Positions 1 to 5,660 of a DNA stretch of 6,333 bases are shown here, in pieces (the first letter of the stretch is position 1; each line of letters opens with the position of its first letter). The notes beneath the pieces were generated by a model that searched no databases, was not told the DNA's origin, and saw nothing but the letters and a program-made list of their open reading frames with translations. Origin of the DNA: Deltaproteobacteria bacterium (lineage in GTDB: Bacteria; Desulfobacterota_C; Deferrisomatia; Deferrisomatales; JACRMM01); the NCBI GenBank assembly GCA_016218905.1, contig JACRCS010000865.1:1-6333 (forward strand), in the 5' to 3' direction. The position numbers and the translations under genes were made by a program.

Positions 1-21
1 CGGCTTAAGCCCCGCCCTCAT

Positions 22-102
22 CGTCATTGCGAGCGAAGCGAAGCAATCCAGCTTGTCTCGGCCGCCCTGGATCGCCACGGCCCTTCGTGCCTCGCGATGA
101 CG
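22..102. repeat. Imperfect palindromic intergenic repeat (GTCATTGCGAG type, MITE/REP-like)
   Basis: The outer arms are CGTCATTGCGAG (22-33) and CTCGCGATGACG (91-102), complementary except at one position. Further in, CGAAG (34-38) faces CTTCG (83-87), and GCAATCCAG (43-51) faces CTGGATCGC (67-75) with one mismatch. The loop is about 52-66. The whole 81-base element can fold into a long hairpin. The left arm, GTCATTGCGAGCGAAGCGAAGC, belongs to a style of dispersed noncoding palindromes seen in many bacterial genomes (recalled, not searched). No target-site duplication is evident and no transposase is present, so movement in trans is only a possibility. Confidence 0.6.
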
Positions 103-245
103 GCTGGGGTGCCGGAGGTTCGGAAGCCCTTTGCCGGACCCGGACGCCTGTGACGGCCCCTCACGAGCACAAGGGATCCCTCGTTGTAGTACCAGCGAGG
201 CGCGCGGCCTCAGACCGTCGAGGCTTGGCGACGAGGTGGCGGGCG

Positions 246-288
246 CGGCCCGCCCTATGACTTCAGGGTCGAGCCATAGGGCGGCCCG
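246..288. repeat. Inverted repeat with perfect 10-bp stem
   Basis: CCGCCCTATG (250-259) and CATAGGGCGG (275-284) are exact reverse complements around a 15-base loop. After one C:C mismatch, three more base pairs extend the stem on the outside. No T-run follows on either strand, so it is not a standard intrinsic terminator. It may be a transcript-stabilising hairpin or part of a dispersed repeat; only one copy is in the window. Confidence 0.45.
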
Positions 289-420
289 TGGCCGCCGCCC
301 CGGCGAAACTTGACCTATGCTTCAAGATCTTTGGTCCTCAAGGAATCCAACGTGAAATGCGCCGTACCTTCAAAACGCTTGCGCTGGCCGCATGAGTGAG
401 GCCGGCTTCGACAACATGTT

Positions 421-445
421 GGTTTCAATGAGGCGCTAAGCGCCT
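421..445 (-). repeat. Single CRISPR-repeat-like palindrome ending in ATTGAAAC
   Basis: On the minus strand a perfect palindrome AGGCGCTTAGCGCCT (445-431) is followed by CATTGAAACC (430-421). A GC-rich palindrome followed by ATTGAAAC at the 3' end is the usual look of many type I and III CRISPR repeats, whose last eight bases form the crRNA 5' handle. I find no second copy of GTTTCAAT, no regularly spaced spacers and no cas gene here. It is either a coincidence, a lone degenerate repeat, or an unrelated hairpin. Confidence 0.2.
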
Positions 446-451
446 AGCGGG

Positions 452-480
452 TCCATCCGGAAAGTGCCTTTCCGGATGGA
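452..480 (-). terminator. Perfect 13-bp hairpin after the last gene, possible terminator
   Basis: TCCATCCGGAAAG (452-464) and CTTTCCGGATGGA (468-480) are exact reverse complements separated by only three bases. The hairpin starts about 42 bases beyond the stop codon of the nucleotidyltransferase gene, where a terminator or mRNA-stabilising structure would be expected. There is no T-tract after it in either direction; on the minus strand it is followed by CCCGCTAGG and then a second palindrome. It is therefore not a textbook rho-independent terminator. A stabilising 3' hairpin or a repeat are alternatives. Confidence 0.35.
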
Positions 481-482
481 GT

Positions 483-503
483 CGTCAGTCTTCAGTCTTC
501 AGT
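483..503 (-). repeat. Tandem heptad array (two ACTGAAG, one ACTGACG)
   Basis: Three consecutive 7-base units lie on the minus strand, 18 bases after the nucleotidyltransferase stop codon and directly before the 13-bp hairpin. Each contains TGA (501-499, 494-492, 487-485). Because seven is not a multiple of three, these put a stop codon in each of the three frames. A similar array occurs at 3092-3119. The function is unknown. Confidence 0.55.
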
Positions 504-521
504 TGTCGGAGGGGGACGTTC

Positions 522-1466
522 TCACGCCGGGCGGCGCGAGGCCGCGAGCGCGAGGGCTTCCTCTTCGGTGTCGATGTCGAGGGCGAAGCTCAGGCAATCC
601 AGGACCGGGAGGCTGACGGCGGGGTGCCTGCCGGGGAGGGGGAAGCAAGCTCTCCTTATGCCCGTTGCACCGATGAATGCTTCCAGGTCGCTGGTGCGCA
701 GCGTGCCGCGCTTGAGCCGCAGGGCGACCCGGCATCCGCCGGCGGCGGCACGAAGGCCGAAGGTAGGCGGGCGGTGCTGGGCAAGTTCGGACAGATCTTC
801 CCGGACCAGCGACACGAGCGCCCCGACGAGGATTGGTATAAGTCTCTTTCCGATGGGGCGGTTCCGGGTCCGATAGGCGGTCTCCAGGAGATTGCCGAGA
901 AGGCGCAAGCGCAAGCACCGAACGTCGGCGACGATGAAGTGGCAGGGCAAGACCCTGATCGGGCGGCCCTCTGCGTCGACGATCGTATACTGCGGTTTCC
1001 AGAAGGAGGCTCCCAGGAACTGTGTCTCCAGGGGGGCGCGGATCAGCGGGTACCAGACGACGCTTCCTTTGCTCTGGCGATACGCCTCGAGTAGACGATC
1101 CAAATCATTCAGTTCCGGCAGGATGTCACACGTCGTGAACGCTGCCGGTGAGCCGGGGAAGTGCTCGGCCAGCCAGGAGGTAGCGACGGAGACGTTCTGG
1201 GAGAAGCTGCCGTCGGTGTCGATGATCGATTGGTCAGATACGGCTTCTCGGTAGATCCTGGCCGGCCCGACGACGCAGATGGGGTCGAGTACCCCGGAGC
1301 TCTGCAGGCGCTCGATGAGCAAACGGATGAGGGGTACTCCCTCCAGGCGGATGGCGGCTCCCTTGTAGCCGGCCAGATCCCTCTGCGACTCGACGTGCAC
1401 GCGCTTCCGCGGGGGCGCGGTCCTCAAGTCGCTCCCCCCGAGGATCATCGTCGGGATCGGGCCCAT
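522..1466 (-). CDS. MobA-like nucleotidyltransferase-fold protein, substrate unknown
   Basis: This is a 314-residue predicted cytoplasmic protein. The N-terminus reads MGPIPTMILGGSDL, a divergent form of the beta-strand and glycine loop (LAGG type) that binds the nucleotide in NTP-transferase folds. It is followed by GYKGAAIRLEGVPLI (33-47), which fits the conserved lysine and G-x-PLI step. TTCDILPEL (111-119) supplies the expected Asp114 for metal binding, and DIDTEEE (297-303) matches the C-terminal D-x-DTxED motif of MobA/CofC-like enzymes. A basic helical stretch, YRTRNRPIGKRL (198-209), lies between them. Members of this superfamily transfer NMP to cofactors or sugar phosphates, but nothing here identifies the substrate, so no symbol is given. 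ATG 1466 was chosen because it sits just before the predicted first strand. Its ribosome site is poor, since GGAGG lies 18 bases upstream. An in-frame ATG at 1541 is possible but sits immediately after a hairpin and would add 25 unconserved-looking residues. More A/T-ended codons appear than in the neighbouring genes. Confidence 0.65.
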   Translation of the reverse strand: MGPIPTMILGGSDLRTAPPRKRVHVESQRDLAGYKGAAIRLEGVPLIRLLIERLQSSGVLDPICVVGPARIYREAVSDQSIIDTDGSFSQNVSVATSWLAEHFPGSPAAFTTCDILPELNDLDRLLEAYRQSKGSVVWYPLIRAPLETQFLGASFWKPQYTIVDAEGRPIRVLPCHFIVADVRCLRLRLLGNLLETAYRTRNRPIGKRLIPILVGALVSLVREDLSELAQHRPPTFGLRAAAGGCRVALRLKRGTLRTSDLEAFIGATGIRRACFPLPGRHPAVSLPVLDCLSFALDIDTEEEALALAASRRPA

Positions 1467-1543
1467 CAGCTGTCCGCTCAAGAACCTCCGGCCTTCTTCC
1501 TGGACTGCAGTCTCTCTCGCCGCAGTTCCGCCACTGCCCATCG

Positions 1544-1559
1544 GGCGGCGAACGCCGCC
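1544..1559 (-). other. GC-rich 7-bp hairpin just after rtcB
   Basis: GGCGGCG (1544-1550) and CGCCGCC (1553-1559) are perfect reverse complements around two bases, so the stem is realistically 6 bp with a four-base loop (GTTC on the minus strand). It begins 17 bases after the rtcB stop codon. No T-run follows, so it may only attenuate or stabilise the transcript. It abuts the alternative ATG at 1541 of the next gene and would hinder initiation there. Confidence 0.3.
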
Positions 1560-1576
1560 TCGATCCCCGCCACGTC

Positions 1577-3034
1577 CTACCCCTTCACGTTCCCGATCGG
1601 AAGAAACCGCGCCACCCGCTTGCTGATCCCCGCCCGCTCGGTCGCCTCCACGACGGCGTCGATGTCCTTGTAGGCGAGGCCGGCCTCCTCGGCGAGGCCG
1701 GCGAAGGACACGGTCCGGACGTAGATCCCCCTCGCCTCCATGTCCTTCTGGAGCTCCCGGCCGTGGACCTTCTTCTTGGCCTCGTGCCGGCTCATGGTGC
1801 GTCCGCTGCCGTGGGCGGTCGTGAAGAAGGTCTGCTCCCCGGTGGGTACGCCGGCCAGGAGGTAAGAGCCCGTCTCCATGCTGCCGCCGATGATCACGGG
1901 CTGACCGGCCTTCCGGTAGAGCGAGGGGAGGTCGGCGGCGCCGGGCCCGAAGGCCCGGGTGGCGCCCTTCCGATGGACGAGCACCTCGCGCGTCTTCCCG
2001 TCGACCTTGTGACGCTCGAGCTTCGCCGTGTTGTGGCAGACGTCGTAGACCTGGTGGAGGCCGAGCTCCGCGGGGTCCTTGTGGAAGACCTCGGAGAAGA
2101 CCTCGCGGACCCGGTGGAGGATCACCTGCCGGTTCGCGAAGGACATGTTGACCGCGCACTTCATGGCGGCGAAGTAGTCCTGGCCCTCCTTCGAACGGAA
2201 GGGCGCGCAGGCGAGCTCCCGGTCCGGCACCGAGAGGCCGTACTTCGGCCCCATGGCCTTCAGGAAGACCTGGAGGTAGTCGGTCGCGACCTGGTGGCCG
2301 AAGCCGCGGCTCCCGCAGTGAAACATCACGACGATCTGGTTCGGGATCCGGATGCCGAAGGTCTCGGCGAGTTCCCGGTCGAAGACGTGCTCGGGTTTGG
2401 CCACCTGGATCTCCAGGTAGTGGTTCCCGGAGCCGAGGGTCCCGATCTGCCTGGCTCCCCGTTCGACGGCCTTCTCGCTGATCTTCGAGGCGTCGGCGCC
2501 GGCCATGCAGCCGCCCTCTTCCGTGCGCTCCAGGTCCTCCGCCCACCCGAAGCCGTTCTCCAGGCACCAGCGCGCCCCCTCCTCCGCCACCTTGCGGAAC
2601 TCGTTCCGGGAGAGATTGACGAAGCCGCTGCTCCCGACGCCGGCGGGGACCCGCTGGAAGAGGCGGTCGACGAGCTCGCGGAGCTTCGGGCGGACCTCCT
2701 CGAGCGTCAGGCTCGTGGCCACGAGCCGCATGCCGCAGTTGATGTCGAAGCCGATCCCCCCCGGCGAGATCACCCCGGCCTCCGGGTCCATGGCCGCGAG
2801 CCCGCCGATGGGAAAGCCGTACCCCCAGTGGCCGTCCGGCATACAGCAGGCGTAGCGGAGGATGCCCGGCAGCGTCGCGACGTTGGTCACCTGGTCGAAG
2901 ACGCCGTCGTCCATCTGCGCCATCAGCTTCTCGGTGGCGAAGATACGGGCGGGGACCCGCATGCCCTGCTTGTGGGAGACGGGGATCTCCCAGACGGTGT
3001 CGGAAAGGCGGATGACGTCCGGCGGGATCGGCAT
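1577..3034 (-). CDS. rtcB: RNA-splicing ligase RtcB
   Basis: This 485-residue cytoplasmic protein is a full-length RtcB, the Mn2+- and GTP-dependent ligase that joins RNA 2',3'-cyclic phosphate (or 3'-phosphate) ends to 5'-OH ends through a guanylylated histidine. Recognisable sites are GIGFDINCG (93-101, metal ligands Asp97 and Cys100), GSGNHYLE (201-208, Asn204 and His205), MFHCGSRG (237-244, metal His239), DVCHNTAKLE (331-340, metal His334) and TAHGSGRTMSR (406-416), where His408 should be the guanylylated residue. The C-terminal VKG is the usual family end, with Lys484 matching the GMP-contacting lysine of archaeal RtcB. ATG 3034 is supported by GGAGAG about five bases upstream and by a typical N-terminus. 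The stop is TAG. No archease or RtcA gene is visible nearby. The role (tRNA or rRNA repair, or RNA damage response) is inferred from the family. It begins 81 bases after the response regulator gene and may have its own promoter. Confidence 0.95.
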   Translation of the reverse strand: MPIPPDVIRLSDTVWEIPVSHKQGMRVPARIFATEKLMAQMDDGVFDQVTNVATLPGILRYACCMPDGHWGYGFPIGGLAAMDPEAGVISPGGIGFDINCGMRLVATSLTLEEVRPKLRELVDRLFQRVPAGVGSSGFVNLSRNEFRKVAEEGARWCLENGFGWAEDLERTEEGGCMAGADASKISEKAVERGARQIGTLGSGNHYLEIQVAKPEHVFDRELAETFGIRIPNQIVVMFHCGSRGFGHQVATDYLQVFLKAMGPKYGLSVPDRELACAPFRSKEGQDYFAAMKCAVNMSFANRQVILHRVREVFSEVFHKDPAELGLHQVYDVCHNTAKLERHKVDGKTREVLVHRKGATRAFGPGAADLPSLYRKAGQPVIIGGSMETGSYLLAGVPTGEQTFFTTAHGSGRTMSRHEAKKKVHGRELQKDMEARGIYVRTVSFAGLAEEAGLAYKDIDAVVEATERAGISKRVARFLPIGNVKG

Positions 3035-3070
3035 GGGAGCTCTCCAGAAGAGTGCTTGGCGCGAGGGACA

Positions 3071-3098
3071 ACGCTATCGGACCCCTACGGGGTGTCAA
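3071..3098 (-). promoter_or_regulatory. Possible sigma-70-type promoter for rtcB
   Basis: In the 81-base gap before rtcB, the minus strand has a perfect -35 hexamer TTGACA (3098-3093). A 16-base spacer follows, then TAGCGT (3076-3071), a weak -10 match with the first, second and last bases correct. A start site near 3063 would leave a leader of about 30 bases before ATG 3034. A small hairpin, ACCCC/GGGGT (3081-3085 with 3089-3093), overlaps the spacer. The -35 box coincides with the last unit of a heptad repeat, so it could be accidental. No -24/-12 sigma-54 element (GG, ten bases, GC) is apparent in the gap. Confidence 0.25.
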
Positions 3099-3119
3099 GC
3101 GTCACGCGTCACATGTCAC
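3092..3119 (-). repeat. Four-unit heptad array overlapping the regulator stop codon
   Basis: On the minus strand three GTGACRY units (GTGACAT and two GTGACGC) are followed by TTGACAC, giving an uninterrupted 7-base periodicity over 28 bases. TGA occurs at 3118-3116 (the regulator stop codon itself), 3111-3109, 3104-3102 and 3097-3095, covering all three frames. It resembles the array at 483-503, which shares the TGA core and the period. The function is unknown. Confidence 0.55.
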
Positions 3120-4450
3120 TCCTCGAGTCCGTACTTCGCGATCTTCGCGTAGAGCGTCTTTCGGTTCATCTCGAGGAGCTTGGCGGCGGCCTTCTTGTTG
3201 CCGGCGGTGTGGGCGAGGGCATTTCGGATGTGGTCGCGCTCGACGGCCCAGAGGGGGCCGGGGCGCGCGTCTCCAGCCGGGGCGGCCGGCTGGGCCGCCG
3301 CGGCGGCGAAGGGGAAGAGGTCCGGCGTGATCCGGTCGGTCTCGGCCAGGATACAGGAGCGGCGGATCACGTTCTTCAGCTCGCGGACGTTCCCCGGCCA
3401 GGCGTGGGCGAGGAGGGCCGCCCTCGCTTGGCCCGTGAGCTCCCGGGCGCTCCCGCATCCGAGGAAGTGCTCGGCCAGGAGCTCCACGTCGCCCTCCCGC
3501 TCCCGCAGCGGCGGAAGCTCGATCGTGAGGAGGTTGATCCGGTGGAGCAGGTCCTCGCGGAAGGACCCCGCCCGGACCGACCGCGCCAGGTCCCGGTTCG
3601 ACGCGAAGACGAACCGAACGTCCACGCGGATGTCGTGGTTGCCGCCGAGGCGCCGGAACGTGTGGGTCTCGAGGATCCGCAGGAGCTTCACCTGGACGTC
3701 GAGGGCCATCTCCGAGACCTCGTCCAGGAAGAGCGTTCCCGTGTGCGCGAGCTCGAAGAGGCCGGCCCGGTTCTTGGTGGCTCCGGTGAAGGCACCCTGG
3801 ACGTGACCAAAGAGCTCGCTCTCCGCCGTGTGGGCGTCGAGTCGGCCGCAGTTCACCGCCACGAAGGGCCGGTCCGCTCGCCCGCTCGCCTCGTGGAGCG
3901 CCCTCGCGGCGAGCTCCTTGCCCGTCCCGCTCTCTCCCTGGATGAGCACGGGCTCGTCAGTGGGGCCCAGCCGTTCGATCAGGTCCCGGACCTTGCGCAT
4001 GGCGGGGCTGCGGCCGAGGATCGCGGGTTGGTCGGGGCCGCGCGCGCCGAGCCTCAAGCTGAAGTTCTCGATCCGCGCGCGGTTTCGGTCGTAGGCCCTC
4101 CGGATCACGCGGTCCAGGTCGTCGAGCTTGACGGGCTTCGTCAGGTAGTCGTACGCGCCCTCCTGGATGCACCGGACGGCGGACTCGACCGTGCCGTGGC
4201 CGGTCAGCATCACGATCTCGGGGATCTTCGACTCCCGGCGCATCCGGAGGAGCGCCTCGATGCCGTCCATCTTCGGCATGCGGATGTCGAGGAGCACCAC
4301 GTTGTAGATCTCCTGCCCGTACTTGGCCAACCCCTCCAGACCGTTGGCAGCGGTCTCCACGTCGCAGCCGCTCCGGGTGAGCTCAATCCGGAGGAGCTCG
4401 CGCAGCGGTTCCTCGTCGTCCACGACCAGCACTTTGGGCCGCTCATCCAT
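3116..4450 (-). CDS. NtrC-family sigma-54-dependent response regulator
   Basis: This 444-residue cytoplasmic transcription activator has three domains. The receiver (about 5-118) has acidic residues Asp11 and Asp12, phosphoacceptor Asp55 in LLDIRMP, Thr83 and Lys105. The AAA+ sigma-54 interaction domain (about 143-375) has Walker A GESGTGKE (172-179), an intact sigma-54-contacting GAFTGA loop (219-224), Walker B TLFLDE (239-244), arginine-finger region FREDLLHRI (298-306) and WPGNVREL (351-358). An Ala/Pro-rich linker (381-399) leads to a Fis-type helix-turn-helix (about 403-440, AAAKLLEMNRKTLYAKI). All key residues are present, so it should be phosphorylated, hydrolyse ATP and activate sigma-54 promoters. 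The start at 4450 is fixed by AAGGAG six bases upstream and by the [14 protein letters not shown] start typical of receivers. It overlaps the kinase gene by 8 bp, making that kinase the obvious partner. The target genes are unknown; the alcohol dehydrogenase operon is a reasonable candidate. Confidence 0.95.
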   Translation of the reverse strand: MDERPKVLVVDDEEPLRELLRIELTRSGCDVETAANGLEGLAKYGQEIYNVVLLDIRMPKMDGIEALLRMRRESKIPEIVMLTGHGTVESAVRCIQEGAYDYLTKPVKLDDLDRVIRRAYDRNRARIENFSLRLGARGPDQPAILGRSPAMRKVRDLIERLGPTDEPVLIQGESGTGKELAARALHEASGRADRPFVAVNCGRLDAHTAESELFGHVQGAFTGATKNRAGLFELAHTGTLFLDEVSEMALDVQVKLLRILETHTFRRLGGNHDIRVDVRFVFASNRDLARSVRAGSFREDLLHRINLLTIELPPLREREGDVELLAEHFLGCGSARELTGQARAALLAHAWPGNVRELKNVIRRSCILAETDRITPDLFPFAAAAAQPAAPAGDARPGPLWAVERDHIRNALAHTAGNKKAAAKLLEMNRKTLYAKIAKYGLEE

Positions 4451-5660
4451 GGGGCGCTCCTTCGGCGAGCGCCAGGGAGACCGTGAAGGTCGCCCCCTCG
4501 CCGGGCCGGCTCTCCACCTGGATCTCTCCGCCGTGGCGCCGGACGATGTCGTAGGTGAGGGCGAGGCCGAGGCCGATCCCTTCCCCCACGTCCTTGGTCG
4601 TGAAGAAGGGGTCCCAGATCTGGTCGAGGTGCTCGGCGGGGATCCCCGGGCCGGTGTCCCGGACGGCGAGGAGGGCGCGTCCGCCGGAGCGGGCGGTGGA
4701 GATCCGCACCGCGCCGGAGCCCTCCAGGGCCTGGAGGGCGTTGAGGGTGAGGTTGAGGATGACCTGCCGGAGCCCCGCCGGGTCGCCGAGCACCGGGGGA
4801 AGATCGGGCTCCAGCTCCAGGTCGAGGTCGATCCCCTCGTGCCGGGTCCGGTGCCCCACGAGCTCGAGCACCTCCCGGCAGAGCGCCCCCAGGTCGACCC
4901 GGGCGAGGGAGCCGTCGGACTTGCGGCTGAACCCAAGCAAGCTGTCGATGATCCCCTTGCACCGGTACGCCTCGCGCACGATCACCTGGAGGTACGCGGC
5001 GAAGTCGCCCAGGCGCGGGTCGGCGGCGAGAGTCTCGTCCTGGCGGAAGCGGCGGAGGAGCCCCTCCGCGTACCCGGCCACCGAGGTGAGGGGATTGTTG
5101 ATCTCGTGAGCGACCCCGGCCGCGAGCACGCCGATGCTCGACATCTTCTCGGCCTGGAGGAGCTGGAGCTCCTGCTGCTTGCGGGCGGTCACGTCCCGGA
5201 GGAAGAGGATCGCCCGAGAGGGGCGCTCGAAAGGGTCCCGGATGGGGCTCGCCACGCCCTCGAAGTACCTCGTCCGTCCGTCCGTCTCCCAGGAGAAGGA
5301 GAGCTCCCGGCTCTCGCCCCTCAGGGCCGCCTCCACCGGACACTCCCCGTCGCGGGCGCTCCCCGGGTGAAAGAGGCGGCGACAGCTGGAGCCGAGCGTC
5401 GTTCCGAACTCCAGGGCAGACGGGCAGAGGTGATTGCGGAACTGGACGCGCCGGTCGCCCGCGAAGATCACTACGCCGTCCCGAATCGCCGCGAAGACCG
5501 CCTCGAGCTCGTTCTTCTTGGTACGCAGGTCGAGGTTCATGACCTCGAGTTCTCGGATCTTCTGCTTCACGTCGGCGTAGAAGCCGATCTTCGAGCTCTC
5601 GAGGCCGAGCAGCCGGACCATCCGTTCGTTCGTCGCCTCCGGGTGTCCTTCCGGCCGCAT
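4443..5660 (-). CDS. Soluble PAS-domain sensor histidine kinase
   Basis: This 405-residue protein has no signal peptide or membrane segment, so it should sense a cytoplasmic cue. A short helical, probably coiled-coil region (about 28-55) precedes a PAS domain (about 52-160). The PAS region carries Cys79, Cys93 and Cys107, in the pattern G-x-x-C-x-x-x-F-H followed by a GECP motif that recurs in some PAS sensors. HisKA follows, with phosphoacceptor His185 in AHEINNPLT. The HATPase domain has the N-box (Asn303, Asn307), G1 DTGPGI (335-340), F-box PFFTTK (351-356) and G2 GIGLGLA (361-367). The layout is that of NtrB/ZraS-like kinases. ATG 5660 shares its A with the TGA of the upstream dehydrogenase gene and has GAGAGGG seven bases upstream; longer in-frame starts would run far into that gene. 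It should phosphorylate the regulator encoded immediately downstream. The ligand is not identifiable. Confidence 0.93.
   Translation of the reverse strand: MRPEGHPEATNERMVRLLGLESSKIGFYADVKQKIRELEVMNLDLRTKKNELEAVFAAIRDGVVIFAGDRRVQFRNHLCPSALEFGTTLGSSCRRLFHPGSARDGECPVEAALRGESRELSFSWETDGRTRYFEGVASPIRDPFERPSRAILFLRDVTARKQQELQLLQAEKMSSIGVLAAGVAHEINNPLTSVAGYAEGLLRRFRQDETLAADPRLGDFAAYLQVIVREAYRCKGIIDSLLGFSRKSDGSLARVDLGALCREVLELVGHRTRHEGIDLDLELEPDLPPVLGDPAGLRQVILNLTLNALQALEGSGAVRISTARSGGRALLAVRDTGPGIPAEHLDQIWDPFFTTKDVGEGIGLGLALTYDIVRRHGGEIQVESRPGEGATFTVSLALAEGAPHG

Larger units (their letters stand above)
1..521. other. Intergenic region rich in inverted repeats, no convincing gene
   Basis: No protein gene is supported here. 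Short open frames exist on the plus strand but have low-complexity Arg/Ala/Gly-rich translations typical of GC-rich noncoding DNA and no good ribosome binding site. I saw no tRNA or rRNA signature. The stretch is instead a series of inverted repeats (22-102, around 163-184, 246-288, 431-445, 452-480) plus a short tandem heptad array at 483-503. The base composition looks less GC-biased around 305-510 than in the genes. It lies downstream of the last minus-strand gene, so it acts as that gene's 3' flank. No gene starting to the left is visible. Confidence 0.6.

Noticed and set aside
27..313. Two overlapping plus-strand short open frames in the 3' flank
   Set aside because: They run through the palindromic repeats, show no domain or ribosome binding site, and have biased Arg/Ala/Gly composition.
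421..445. CRISPR array
   Set aside because: Only one repeat-like unit is present; no regularly spaced repeats or cas genes occur in the window.
522..3098. An apparent 858-residue minus-strand protein fusing sequence over rtcB to the nucleotidyltransferase
   Set aside because: The upstream portion is the out-of-frame shadow of rtcB (Arg/Gly/Pro-rich); only the last 314 residues, from 1466, look like a real protein.
3035..3115. Sigma-54 promoter upstream of rtcB
   Set aside because: No GG-N10-GC arrangement resembling TGGCAC-N5-TTGCW could be found in the gap on the minus strand.
1763..4486. A very long plus-strand open frame antisense to rtcB and the regulator gene
   Set aside because: It lies opposite two well-supported genes, has a low-complexity Gly/Ala/Glu/Leu-rich translation and no recognisable domain. 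Stop-free antisense frames are expected in GC-rich coding DNA.
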